This document shows positions 37,057-48,857 of a stretch of 64,000 nucleotides of DNA, piece after piece (position 1 is the first letter of the stretch; each line of letters opens with the position of its first letter). The stretch is from Chrysoperla carnea (Eukaryota > Arthropoda > Insecta > Neuroptera > Chrysopidae): positions 104,774,368 to 104,838,367 of the forward strand of contig NC_058337.1 of assembly GCF_905475395.1 (NCBI RefSeq), read 5' to 3'. Both the position numbers and the translations under genes were made by a program. The notes under the pieces were generated by a model. It searched no databases. It was given only the letters and a program-made list of their open reading frames with translations, and was not told the origin of the DNA.

Positions 37057-38019
37057 TACCTAATGCTAGTGGTAAGTAGATGATGGAATTTCGAAACATT
37101 TTTTCAAAAGTGTATCGGTCCTATCGAGTAGGTACCTGCGTAAATGAACTTTGTGAAAAATTTCAGAAATAGAGAAATTTCCATAAAGTTGAGTCCGATC
37201 ATCTTTCGGACAGTGAAAATTCGATTCTAGAACATCCCACATTCTATCCCAGGATTATAATATACTTTTTTCATGATCCCCATATTTCATAGTCCGAGAG
37301 ATGCACGGGCGTAAATGTTTTGGAAATTTTTCTGTAATTGCAAATTTTTTTTGTGCGAGATGACTGATGAGAAATTGTATTATTATATTATAAGATATCT
37401 GACGTTTTACACCAAGATTCGATGTCGTAATCCTAATCAAAGCTGATATTTAGCCCCCAAAAATTTAATTTATCCCGAGGAGGCTTCTTCACGAAACATA
37501 AACAGATAGATAACAAAGAAGCAGGATTTATCTGCCACTTTGCACCAAATTTTTCTCAACTATCTTCAATCAGTGGGTCAAATCATGAATTTCATGTAGA
37601 TGGGTGAACCACATTTGGTGCCAAATGGTGGACAAATCTATAACTTCCTATCTGCCCATGTTTCACAATGTCATATTTCGTTATATCGAAAACACCTCGT
37701 CGAAATTATTTCAATTTTGGCGATTTATACTTTATGATACGTGTCTTTACTCTTAATTAGGGTTATGGGTTCGAATCTGGAAGCAAAACATCTGATTGAA
37801 CGAAATTTTTGACTGCTATTAAAACCTCGACTCAGTCATCTCGCTTGGCTTTTTCCCGTATTTCTTCCGAATTAATGGTTATATTAAATACCAAAAAAGT
37901 AAACATTTTCTTTTTAGGTTTTGCTGTAAATATCGCATGGAAGTGAAGTACGGCCTTCATTTGAAACCAATCAAAAAATTAAATTATGTTTTCTTTTTTT
38001 ATAAACTGAATATAATAAA
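37057..38019 (+). other. probable spliced 3' UTR of the lectin gene
   Basis: Fourteen nt after the stop a strong donor appears (TAGTG|GTAAGTAG at 37071). A matching acceptor (ACATTTTCTTTTTAG, AG at 37917-37918) opens an exon starting GTTTTGCTGTAAATATC, followed by AATAAA at 38014-38019. Without this splice the nearest AATAAA would be almost 960 nt from the stop. The 847-bp intron contains a tRNA-like SINE remnant near 37770-37870. Confidence 0.45.
37770..37870 (+). repeat. possible tRNA-derived SINE remnant
   Basis: The B-box-like motif GGGTTCGAATCTGG is followed by a segment with GACTGCTATTAAAACCTCGA and CTCGCTTGGCTTTTTCCC. A related layout is at 53095-53230. No A box or tail could be fixed. 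Confidence 0.3.
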
Positions 38020-38801
38020 CCAAAATTGCATAATATATTTTGTTATTTTATTTCTAACACATTAATTGATCCATTTATGCACCTTTCCCACTGTCCATAT
38101 TTCAGACGTTTGATAAAGGTAAGCTTTGTAGGTAATAAAGAAAATGAAGGTGTTGGTCTTCTGACCATCTCGACCTACGGGCAACAACAGTTTTATATAT
38201 GGCACTGGTCCCTTTTTATTCAATATCCCTGGGAAATAATAATCCTAGTAACGGCAAACGTAAAAGCCTTGGAAACCATGATTTATCCATCATAAATATA
38301 CAAAATATTATTTTTTGAAGTTTTACGTTCGGGTGGGATAAGTTAAAAGAGAAATTTTAGTAAAAAAAATTTATTTTCGAGGGAAATTTTAATATATCGA
38401 AATCATCAATAATCCTTTTTTGCACTTTTACGTATTTTCATAAAAGATGTAAGTACTATCTTAATACAATAATTTTAAATAAGTTTTTGAATGATTTCAA
38501 ATGGAATAACATGATGATTGATTCCACAAAAAAGGTGAGAGTCCAAAACAAAGCAGTTACTCAAATATTAGATTATTAACGATTTTTGTCTAACCTTGTT
38601 AGTGTATCAAACTTTGCTCGGGACTCCAATGAATAATAGATATATATATAATTTATTTAAAAAACAGTAACAGGTTGGGCAAATAGAAAACACTTTTAAA
38701 GTTTCTAGTCCTTATTAGATGATATTACATGATTCATTTGATGATGAATTCGTTTGATGTTGAATTTACAACGTAATTTTACTATCAAAAAAATTTTGTA
38801 G

Positions 38802-39148
38802 AAAATAAAATGCTACCCCCTTGGCTACCACCCAGCAAGTCAGGAAAACTACCAGAATGCGAGAAAAATATATTAGCCTTAAAGTCGTGGTGTTACAAAG
38901 AGATACCTAGAAGAATAACGCGAATAGTACCCAGAACAACAAAAAGAAATGGATTTTGGTATAATTTTGCAATCTTTAATTTCTCTAAATATAAATAAGT
39001 TATGCTGTTCTATTTTAGTTATTGTACATGTGAGTGTATTCGTCCAAGTCCATCACCTCAATACATAGTTAATCGTGAACGTTGGTGGTTTGCTCTTCAT
39101 TATCCCTATCATTGTCCAAGAAAAATGGCCAGAGGTTGTCATTGTTGA
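38802..39148 (+). CDS. cysteine-rich peptide gene, last two exons (5' part missing)
   Basis: Exon one, 38802-38958, follows an acceptor ATTTTGTAG; exon two, 39019-39148, follows TTCTATTTTAG. The 60-bp intron is GT-AG and the junction makes an extra cysteine codon (TG|T). From the first in-frame ATG (38810) there are 92 residues, with Cys at 17, 28, 50, 52, 54, 56, 82, 90 and 92, including the run CYCTCEC, and a basic linker RRITRIVPRTTKR. There is no signal peptide, so the true start lies in an upstream exon ending in phase 1, not found. Lectin exon 2 also ends in phase 1, so alternative splicing is formally possible. I recognise no family; the nine cysteines suggest a secreted disulfide-rich peptide. 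Confidence 0.5.
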
Positions 39149-39696
39149 AATTTGCCATCATTATTGTTAAAAATCTACATCATATTTTAAATACATGCAT
39201 GTTGATTGGTACTGATACCTAGTAGTGATATATTGAACTACATTATAATATCGGTAAGGCAGAGCTCTTATCAATAATAGAGAAAACAAAAATATTTAAA
39301 ATTTGATTATCACAAAATTGCAAAAAATTTTATTTCACTTTATTTATAATTGAAAAAATATCCTACAATAACAATTCTTTTATATAATTTTTTCGTCTTT
39401 TAAAAAATGTAATAACCTATAAAATTTGTAAACATTACACAAGTAAAAAATAAATTTTCTTGTTTTAGTTAATTAAAACACTTGTTTTAACCAATAAATT
39501 TGAAAAGATAATCAAATATTATTTACCACACCTCATACTGTCCTTGACTTGGGTTTGTTGTGCGTTGATTACATACATACATAATCTAAAAATATTTTTA
39601 TCAACCCTGTATAATAATTCTAAAAATAAACTGCCTGTATTATTTTTATATCAATCAATAAAATCTTTGACTACCTGCAGAATTAGTTGTTATGGC
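39149..39696. other. intergenic, no gene seen
   Basis: Downstream of the cysteine-rich frame. No AATAAA lies within the first 200 nt after its stop; the first clear AATAAA is near 39448. AT-rich filler otherwise. Confidence 0.4.
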
Positions 39697-39783
39697 TCAT
39701 GGCCTAGGTAAGTAACAAAGCAGCATGTACAACAAGAAGAGAACAAACCATTTCAGATACATTCCTATAACACGACGCACGTT
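39697..39783 (-). CDS. possible terminal exon encoding a C-terminal membrane anchor
   Basis: On the minus strand an acceptor (ATATGGATTTTTCACAG) opens an exon that reads NVRRVIGMYLKWFVLFLLYM, then LLCYLPRP and TGA at 39697. The hydrophobic stretch (WFVLFLLYMLLCYL) would be a tail anchor, or a leader if translation starts at the internal Met. There is no donor that would continue it, no upstream exon was found, and no AATAAA follows. It may be chance in AT-rich DNA. Confidence 0.25.
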   Translation of the reverse strand, partial: NVRRVIGMYLKWFVLFLLYMLLCYLPRP

Positions 39784-41356
39784 CTGTGAAAAATCCATAT
39801 AAAATCATAAATAAAATTAAATAAAATATTAAATAATTTATAATATTTATTCAAAAATTTTGAATTAAAAAACTTTTATTGTGTTTATTAGTGTGAATGT
39901 AGGAACAAGTGTATTTGGTCATCCCTTGGTATGTCGCATTTGCAATTGGTTTTATTAAATGCAAATGTTTTTGTGATGGTGCTGCCATTTCTGTCATGAA
40001 TAATATTTTAGAATCTTTAAAAATATTTTATATATCAATTTTAATATAATTTTAAGTGTTGTGCAATTTTCTTTAAAAATATTTTTTTATTAAAAATTTT
40101 AGTGATATATTAAGTCGTGGTAAGTTTTTATTAATTTATTATTTCATTGAGCTATGTACATTTTTTTCTAAATCGACCTCAGTAGTTTCTTAGAAATTTA
40201 ACTATACACAGTAATGTTAAGGTCTTATTTTTGTTTATAGCAATGACTAATTTGTTTATTGTGTTTTTATAAATGATTGGAAAATGGAAATTTACTAAAT
40301 AGTAATCTAACATTTTTAGTGTGTTTTTTTTCATAGTAGAAATTTGAGTAATTTAATAAAAAAAAAAAACGGACTGTTCCAATTTTATACGTTTTCTGGG
40401 TACTTATTTTTATTGAAATTATGGACCGTGCTATTTTTCAATGACTCGGGTTTATCGTTAAATAAATCAATCAAATTTTTTTTGTTTCACTCGAGTATTA
40501 TGCAGTAAATTGCACGTGTAAGATTTATTATTGCACTAGTCACGCGTTTTTTTTTTGTGTTTACTCGACCCCTGATTGCAGTTATTTAGTTATGTATTTC
40601 ATGTAAACAGGTGATTTATATTTAATGTAGTGTTTTGGAGAGGGGTTTTATTGGCTTTAAATATAATTTTTTGGAAAATTATTTCTCCTTGAAATTGTGT
40701 TATTTCTCTCAAGGTTATTTCATTTACGATTATTGAATTTCTAGGAAATGTTTTCAGTCGTTAAATTCGAATGTTATGAACGAAATTGAATCGATAAAAA
40801 CAATTGAATGTTTGTGTTGGTGTAATGACGTTATTTGAGATTAAAAAATAATTTTTTTTTAGTTTAATCACAAAAAAGCTCATTGATAGCGAGAGAAGTG
40901 GATTGATTTGACTCTCCCCACTTTGAGATAAATATTTATTTGAAATATTTTATTGAAATCAGTGTTTATTTAATAAGATGATATATCACGATTTATTTGG
41001 AATAAATTAATAATTGTCATTCTAAACGTGATTGGTAACAAACTATTATATTTTTTATTTATAATTTGATCTAAATATTTTGCAAATATTTAGAACAAGA
41101 TTTGGTTTAAATTTGTTTGATAGTATTCCGTACCAAAAACTTTGACAAAACATTCGGGCTTATTATTGAATTGTATTTTAGACCCTGGAATCGGCAAACG
41201 ATAAGCAGAGTTGCAAGTGAAGTAAATTAGTAAGATTTGTTCTCCTAATCGAAAGTAAATAAGCGCCAGGCCTATAAAAAATATTGACATAAGATGCAAA
41301 TGTTCAAATAAGATTGAGTATTTTTACCATAAAAAACAGAAATATTTTCTTTCAAT
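39784..41356. other. no coding seen; possible non-coding first exon ending at 40119
   Basis: A donor AGTCGTG|GTAAGTTTTT at 40120 follows about 150 nt with no coding frame. A GCTGCCATTTCTGTCATG segment near 39982 resembles an insect core-promoter region. It could be the untranslated first exon of the gene whose first coding exon lies at 57547, but the 17-kb gap is untested. The 69-codon minus-strand frame at 41090-41299 is unsupported. Confidence 0.25.
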
Positions 41357-41600
41357 TCATGGTACACTTTTTCGTAGATTCACCAGACGATACTCGTCTG
41401 AATGTTGCCATACTCTGGTGTTACCTTTGACTCGGGTACTAAAAACCGCTTTTTTAGTGAAGTCGGGCAAGGATGCGAGGACAGGCGAGACACCATAAAT
41501 AACACCTTCACATTCTAGTTTCTCGCCCGACTTCGTACTACTTCGCGAGAGTGTGGATGAGGCTTTACGATGTAATATCCATGTAGCATAAATGTCATTC
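41357..41600. other. GC-richer island with palindromes
   Basis: CpG-containing sequence in an AT-rich background. It holds a perfect palindromic stem CAGACGATACTCGTCTG at 41384-41400 and an inverted pair GAAGTCGGGC (41459-41468) and GCCCGACTTC (41524-41533). A minus-strand frame of 110 codons crosses it. It could be a GC-rich MITE or a relic exon; I cannot decide. Confidence 0.35.
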
Positions 41601-41689
41601 TTTTTGTTTTTTTTATTCACGATACATTTTAATATATTAATACCTATGCCTAGATTAAACCTACAAAGCATAAAATATTTTCTTGACAT

Positions 41690-42543
41690 ATTGAAATTAC
41701 TGTTATTTATATTTACAAAACAAGTAGTGACGTCATGTTTATATAGATAACGAGTGTGTCAACGGGAAAATTAAAAAATATTGTTACTAAATTATCAAAT
41801 TTTTACGGTTTATTAATTATTTTTGTAAATCTCGATACTATGTTACCAGCAGTTTGCGGAAAACCGAAGGTATCGAAGGGAAAAGAAAGGAGTAGTATTA
41901 TAAATATAAAGGTTGTTCAATAAAATGCTGCCACTTATGGTAGTACAAAATTTTTAATTTTCTATCGTTGCAGACTATTACTACCAACTATGTCTTCCAA
42001 AGCTAGTTGTGTGACCAAATTTAGCTTTCACCAGCGACCCCTTTTTAATTTAAACTATTATAGATTATTGTTATAAAAGTATGAATCGATTTCATTAATT
42101 TGGAAGAATTTCCCAATTGGAAAACCGATTTTTTTCGTCGTTTTTATGGCTGCGCATTTGTATAATACCTTCAAATTGAGATAGGAAGTTGAACATTTTT
42201 TGTTAACTTTATGTCATTAAAAACGCACGAGTTAGACCATTCTAAGTGTTATTACTATAACATTACATGTGATGAGCACACTTAGAATAGTGACTTTTTA
42301 TATTTATTAGCCTTAAAATGATGATGATCCGATAATGATGGTAGAAATTATTAGAAAGAAATTTCATCTCGGTATCTCTAAGAGATATAAAGCGCATCAC
42401 AGCGCATTAATTCTATTGTTATGAATTAATGCGCTGTCAAATTTATACAGAGTTTACATCAAAATCATATTGTTGCTTATATTATTTGAGAAATAGCAAT
42501 TGTAAAAATTACAAATATTTAAAAAAAAAAACCCTTTTACCCC
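41690..42543. other. intergenic, no gene seen
   Basis: No exon recognised. A short inverted pair, ATCACAGCGCATTAATTC and GAATTAATGCGCTGTCA (42395-42440), forms a hairpin of about 15 bp. Confidence 0.5.
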
Positions 42544-43147
42544 TTTGAAAAAATCGAAAAACGCGCAAAATAAATTTTTGTTTTGGAATTTGATGAAACT
42601 CGATGGATGGGGTAATTTTGGTCCAAAAAGTGTAAAAATTAGATTAATTTAATGATTGGATGTAGAGTTTCTGAGATATCGCAATATTTGGATCGATTTT
42701 GGTCTGTATCTCAAAAACTATCGACCATTCATCAAATGCATCCGATTTTTGTACTTTTTGAGTCAAAATTACCTTATATACTGAGTTTTATCGAAATTGG
42801 AGATTAATAAAATTCCTCGATTTTTTGTAATTGTTTTTAAGGGTAATTTGATAAAATCGAGAAAATCGCAAAAAAAATTTTGTTTTTGAATTTGATGAAA
42901 CTCAGTGGATGGGATAATTTTGATCCAAAAAATATAAAAATCAGGTTAATTTAATGATTGGACCTATAGATAGTTACAATGTATCATGGGCAATAGCGAG
43001 TATCATGGGCAAAACTTCATTTTCAAAAAGTTAGAGTTCCCCACCAAAAAATTAAAATCCATAAAATTGTGAACAAAAGGGCTATAACGTGATAGTCTTT
43101 GTTTGTAAAGGAGAAATTGCTCAGCAAAGCGGGCGGATATCTGCTAG
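42544..43147 (+). mobile_element. Helitron 3' end preceded by a ~303-bp tandem repeat
   Basis: Two units starting TTTGAAAAAATCG (42544) and TTTGATAAAATCG (42847) share GGAATTTGATGAAACTC, GATGGGRTAATTTTG and ATTTAATGATTGGA. They are related to the array at 62840. The sequence then runs to CTCAGCAAAGCGGGCGGATA and ends CTAG before a T, the same terminus as at 4783. I infer a non-autonomous Helitron with internal repeats, as in DINE-1-like elements. The 5' end was not located. Confidence 0.6.
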
Positions 43148-44290
43148 TGAGTTTATAAACCAAACCATCTTTATTTGTTGACCTTCGATACAATGTATCT
43201 ATATTTTCGAGGAAAATATGACTAAAAACTATATTTCGAAACCATGAACATTTTCTTGGAAGTATTTACAATTTATATAAATTGATAATCATTTGTAATT
43301 TTTGGGGCAAACATAAAATAACATCCGGTCATTTTACCATGAATTTTTTTATAAACACAAAAGATTCTAAAATTATAGATAACGATGTAAACTAATTATT
43401 ATTGTGTTTTCCATTAAATAATACACTAAATTTCCTTTATCAAATAGATCGCACTAAATCAAGTGAATTTAGGTTATCTTGATTTGTTTCTATTATGGAA
43501 ATGCTAAGAAAAATGGTTATTTTCTAAGAAAAAAACTAAATAAATCTTTACTCTAGAAAATTTGTTCATTTTTCTAAGAAAAAGTTTGCGTCAATATTTA
43601 CACTAAATAATTCGGCCATAAGGTCATTGAAACATTTGGTCATCTTTTTCGAGTGTTAATGCATACCATATATTCTAATTTTAACTTTATATACATAAAT
43701 GAATCCTTATTTCTCCTGGTCACGCTAAACTTGAGAACGGTTGGGCAAAGCTTGCTAATTCTTTTTTATTGTGTTTATTATTGCCTGGATAAGGAAATTT
43801 TCTCTCTATGAAAGAAAAAATTTAGGAAGTTGAGCGGAACATTAGAGAAAATATTAAAGATAATATAAGAGAAAACATTAAATGCAATAAATGGTGGAAA
43901 CGCATATAAATAATGCATTATATTACATTACTATATACTCATGTATTTATTTGCGCTCCCACCATATTTATCTGGAATTGTGAACAGATATTTGAATAGT
44001 ATTGAGTCATTTTTTATTATTAAGCATGTATTGTGAATAGGTATCTATTAGAGGTAATGCGAGCGCCAAAGACTGAAGGCTTGTCCAAAAGATAGTAGTA
44101 AAATTTGTGTTTAGCGGTCGGGCTAAGCAGGGGGTGGACTTGTGAGCGGGCTTAACGGACTTAGCGGACGGGTTAAGCATATTATAGTTATTCATGAATT
44201 AGAACTGTTAGTTAATTCAGATTGATAATCGCTGATCAATAGTTACTATTAAATAAATTGTAGGTGAAACGAAGCTCACCGGGTGATCGA
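43148..44290. other. intergenic, no gene seen
   Basis: AT-rich. GCGGTCGGGCTAAGCAGG and related GCGGGCTTAACGG, GCGGACGGGTTAAGC motifs cluster at 44110-44175; they form a short imperfect direct repeat of unknown origin. The 62-codon minus-strand frame over it is not supported. Confidence 0.45.
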
Positions 44291-44480
44291 TCTATTAATA
44301 TTATAAATGCTAAAGTAACTTTGTCTGTATATTTGCTTGCTAGTTTTCGCGCCCAAATCGTTGAACCAATTTTGATGAATTCGGGTATAGAGATTGATTA
44401 GATGGGACTTTGGTGTTGGCACTTTGTCCAATACATACCTTGTCAGTTTATCTGTCTTAGCATTCAATGCGCATGTCAAT
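44291..44480 (+). mobile_element. Helitron-like element, 5' end fragment
   Basis: TCTATTAATATTATAAATGC follows an A at 44290 and continues AAAGTAACTTTGTCTGTAT and GAACCAATTTTGATGAATTC, a 5' end comparable to that at 15317. No matching CTAG terminus was found downstream. Confidence 0.5.
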
Positions 44481-45463
44481 GTAAATGCCTCTCGATCACT
44501 TTTGAACTAGTTTGTGTTGTTATCCTGTAAAAATTTCAATAATAAAAATGATACTAAAATAAAAATGAGACTACATTGGTGAAACCAAAGAGGTTTAAAT
44601 AATATAAGATGGAAAAGTACATATAATTAGTAATGATTGCGTGCTTTTAAAATGAACACAAAATAATACAATATATAAACTTATAAAAAATAATAAAAAC
44701 GAAAAGTGTAATATTTAAATTAGTGGTGATTTCCTACGCTACGCCGAGACAACATTTTAGTGTCAAAGTTCAAATTGTTACGTACAAGTTTTAATATACA
44801 TTACAATCACATATGATGTGCATTATACATAAAATGTGTACCAAATAAGTTTTAAACGCAAATGCGATAATGATTGTTGTATATTTTTATAAGTGCAACA
44901 CAGAGAGCGACGGTAGCCTTGAGAAGAAGTTGGGGGCCAAGTCCGAACACATCCCGTTAGCTCTATAAGACTACATAAACATTTTGATTACTTTTATCAA
45001 ATTGTCAATTGAAAATCATGGTAGTAGTACTTGATGAAGACTTTCTAAGAAAACTATTTCGAACATGATACGTTCATAAGTGATTAACGATGATCAACCT
45101 ATTGATTTTGAGGGACTGTTTACAGAAGCGCACCTTATTTGACTCCAGAAAATTATTTGTTACTTAATACAGGCAACGGAACCTTAAGTTTATGAATTTA
45201 CGATACAAACTTGGCCGATTTAAGAAAAAGTTCATAGATTTTTTCGTAATATTATTCTTAACTGAACTTGCTTATCGAAAATCCTTAAGTGTAATATTTA
45301 TTTGGACAACATTATAAAATATTTCAAAAAACTCTTTTAAGATATATAAAATAATAATTGTCGCGTCTCTATACATTACAAACATATATAATACATACAT
45401 TCATATTCATATCATATAAGGGCTTTCTATTAAGAGTGTCCGAATTTAAAACTGTAAGAACTA
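44481..45463. other. intergenic, no gene seen
   Basis: No exon or repeat family recognised. Confidence 0.45.
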
Positions 45464-45645
45464 CGCTGCTCATTTGCGAACTCGAACCTCACTATTACGT
45501 CCTGAGCACGCTATATTTACAAACACATTTAGATGATTTTATGAACACCTATACCAAAATTTTGTTCAAAATCATTAAGCATTTACAAACTTGGGAATGA
45601 ACTTAGTGTACCTTGATATATTTCATATATACATGGTATAAAAAG
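45464..45645 (+). repeat. family A interspersed repeat, 3' fragment with internal deletion
   Basis: It carries CTGCTCATTTGCGAACTCGA, TCCTGAGCACGCTATA and ACACCTATACCAAAATTTTG, and ends ATACATGGTATAAAAAG. The GACAGACGGACGG section is missing. An 80-codon frame that spans it is a repeat product. Confidence 0.75.
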
Positions 45646-45745
45646 TGGACTACTAAAGTTGGGGACAAAATTTGAAAAACGTCAGTTTAAGCAAATTTTA
45701 TTGAATGTTTTTGTGGAACGAGTGAGACATCTGTTAGCAATTTTT

Positions 45746-46112
45746 AGTTATATACTGCATATGAAAAAGCTCGAGATCTCCTCTGAATTTTAGAAAATAA
45801 TGACTGAAAAAAAGCCAAAGGTGAGAAATTTCCCTTGTGAAATCGAATGGTGCCCTTGTATTTGAACTTAATCTTGACTATGAAGGTCATTTCAAGGTCA
45901 AATGGAATTTTTTGTACATGAGATCGTATAATCTTAACCCTCGAGAATCGACCTTGAAGGGATCTTCATAAATTAAGGCCATCACTCAAATTCAAGGCCA
46001 CTATTAGATTGCACGAGCAAAATCCTTCAACTTTCGTATAAGTATTTTTTTTCACTCATTATTTTCTAAAATTCAAGGGATCTCGAACGTTTTTACAGCA
46101 TGTTTCTATAAT
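45746..46112. mobile_element. inverted-repeat MITE
   Basis: Arms of about 65 nt: the left contains GAATTTTAGAAAATAATGAC with CGAGATCTC outside it, and the right contains the complement at 46048-46092. The inside has several CCTTGAAGG/AAGGTCA-like short inverted motifs. No coding frame. Outer borders are approximate. Confidence 0.65.
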
Positions 46113-47819
46113 ATCTTATATATTATTACTCTAGGAAGTTTTTTTCTGTCCTACCCTTATCTTCCTTATTGATTTATCAAATTCCATGATTCACACCTCA
46201 TTTTCAAGCTTATTATGTTTAGGTTTGACGAAAAATATACTCACGGTCTAAAAATGTACTGCTAAGGAAAGAACACGCTAAACAAATAATTTGATCGATA
46301 AAATGTCATAAATTTAATACTCTAGAAGTCTAGACATATAAAATGAAAAACATTATTAGGCAAACATATTAGTTTTTACAGATGCTCTCCTAATACTCTT
46401 AACATATAATTACTATTTGTAAATAGATATTCCAAAGAATTTTTGATTTTTTTTTTACCACTTTTCTACGAAATTTGTTGTTTATTGTTTTTAGCCACGG
46501 ATAGAGGGTAGCCACGGGTTACGGTAATTACGAGAGCCTAATTCCTCACGGGTCGAGCTAGTACTTATATATTATATCTCGTGAAATTGTTTTGATTTTG
46601 ATTTGAAATTTGAAGAGAGTATTGTTATGGTATTAAGGAAGATAGTAGGCCAGGAAATAATTTTTGTTCATCACTAAGTATAAAAAATACTTTAATTCAA
46701 ATTTAAGGTTAGGACACTCGTAATGGAAAACTCTACACATAATATTTTATATTATTACAAACACTAAAATGAACTCACTATATCAGCGGAGTAAAAAAAA
46801 ATGATTATTTCATTTATTCTTTATCTGCGTGTTTGTATGTATGTATGTTTTTGTGTATATTGTATATTATTCATATCTGTTACCCCACTAATCCCCTTCT
46901 GCCGTCTGAATACATTCATCTGTCGCGTATCGCCTCGTAAAGTTATTTGTCTGTTGCATATCTTATTATCATTAATAAAATATATTATTTCATAGTAAAA
47001 ACAAAAAAATACAAAAATATTTTTATATTTAGCATACCGTACCAAAATGGTCATGTTATCAAATGATATGTGTCGCGAAATCGAAATGGAAAATGTTTTA
47101 CAGTTAAAGATTAACAAGCGACAGTACATTGTAGGTGATTATAAATAAGTATCCTTTACAAAAATTTTGTATAAACATTGACCAAAAAAAGCCCACTTCC
47201 GAAAAAAGTTTTGGGTTGAATTCATTGGGTCTTCGAAAACATGTTTCGGACAGAAGATATTGGTATATTTATGAAAAATATTTTTATCCTCAATAATGCT
47301 TCAAAATTACTCGAGTTTAAGTTTGAACTATTTCAAGGACAATTTCGAGGCCAAGGTAACGAACTTTTATAATTATAAATATCTCGCTTAACAATCAAAC
47401 GAAATATTTTTTTTTTTAACTTTATTTTAATTTCATGAAAATTTTAAGAAGGATTTTTGCCCAAACCACCTTAAAACGAATATTTACATAGAGTAGAATA
47501 TTTAATTACTCTATACGAGCAGTTTTACTCTAGATAGGTATTTTACTCTAAACACAAAATATATATTATTGAGATAGCTTAGGCAAAAAGCAGTCGGAAA
47601 TGTAAGCTTTAGTTTATTTATAACTGTATGACGTCATTACCACGGAGTAATTAATTATCATTATTCGAGCATATTAAAAAAAAGGATGATGTATCCTTTA
47701 AATTACCAAAGCAAAAATTACCCTGCAACTCCCACTTTTTCGATTTTAATAATTTCTGCTAATAGGTTTATTAAAAAAATAATTTCTACCTGCTAATAGG
47801 TTTATTTTAAAAGAAATTA
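46113..47819. other. intergenic, no gene seen
   Basis: Overlapping opposite frames near 46801-47129 (64 and 102 codons) are mutual shadows over AT-rich DNA with TATGTATGTATG-type simple repeats; neither has supporting signals. Confidence 0.5.
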
Positions 47820-47900
47820 GATTTCTTCGAGCCGGATTTGAACCAGCGACATATGGTTGGCCCAGTCCCATATGTACTAGACATGATAGATATGTTTTCG
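47820..47900 (-). repeat. tRNA-like pseudogene or SINE fragment
   Basis: On the minus strand GCTGGTTCAAATCCGGCTCG gives a T-arm stem-loop (GCTGG/CCGGC) followed by an acceptor-like TCGAAGA. The matching 5' acceptor strand and D arm are absent, so it is not a functional tRNA gene. Confidence 0.4.
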
Positions 47901-48857
47901 TAGTAACCTTTTTCTATATGTAAAGCAAACGTAAAGATATGTTATTTTAGTTTATATACTCGCTTTATTTACACGATTATATATTCCAACTAAGCCCAAT
48001 TTTATTTTCCATCAATAAAATGCATGACTTTAAAGTAAAATTAATCTCTTTCATAGAAATAATGATTTGTTTATTTAACTTCAGTGATTTTGTATCATAT
48101 TTTAAATTCAATCCCATTCTATTATAAATACAAATATTTAGCTGTACTTGTTCAAATCGTTAGGCAATTGTTTGAAAGTATTTTTACTTATTTCAATATG
48201 AAATGGCCAACTTCGGGATGAGGTTGTCATTATTTTAATTTTTTTCAGTGTGTGCTATTTTCCCACTTGACAGACAGTTATTTTTTATAATTTATTTTGT
48301 TCGTAAAATATCAAAAAATTTGTTCGCGAGTTATGTAAAATCACATTTATATTATGCGTGAACAATTTATACTTCTAATTCTAATACAAAATGCTCATCA
48401 TGTGTATGCTGCTATGCTTTTGTAAATACGCAAAAATATTTTGTTGGAATATTGACCTAAATTTCTCCTCTCCTTTGATTTTAAGTCTGTAGTAATAAAT
48501 AAGTTATTGTTGATTTGTTTATATGGAAAATTTTTATAGTTTATAATGTTTTTTTATTGAACAAGAAATTTTGATGTAATCTTTTGAATGTTTGTAAACA
48601 ATTTGTTTTCGTGAAAAATAAAAATAAGGCTGTTATAACACGGAAGCTTCAAAAAAGAACAAATTTTCTTTTTGGGTCGGTCACAATTGATACCCACCAA
48701 ATTAATTTGTAAACATTTCATCCTAAAATATCGCATACATTTATGGTTATAACAGAAATCTTTTGATTAAAAGTAAAATATTTCAATATACTGGAGAGGG
48801 AAATCGGGGAAATCTAGGAAATATTCCAAATGTCTTGGAAACTAACACAAAAATAAA
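47901..48857. other. intergenic, no gene seen
   Basis: Very AT-rich, no exon recognised. Confidence 0.45.

Noticed and set aside
38026-38295. Leader exon for the cysteine-rich gene, ending at the 38118 donor
   Set aside because: The frame from its ATG ends in phase 0, while the downstream exon needs phase 1, and it has no signal peptide.
41357-41689. 110-codon minus-strand frame
   Set aside because: Depends on a GC-richer palindromic island; no domain and no matching exon signals. Kept only as a structural finding.
46821-47129. 102-codon minus-strand frame and its opposite partner
   Set aside because: Mutual shadows over AT-rich, TATG-repeat DNA without supporting signals.
47820-47900. Functional tRNA gene
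   Set aside because: Only the T arm and part of the acceptor are present; the 5' half does not pair.
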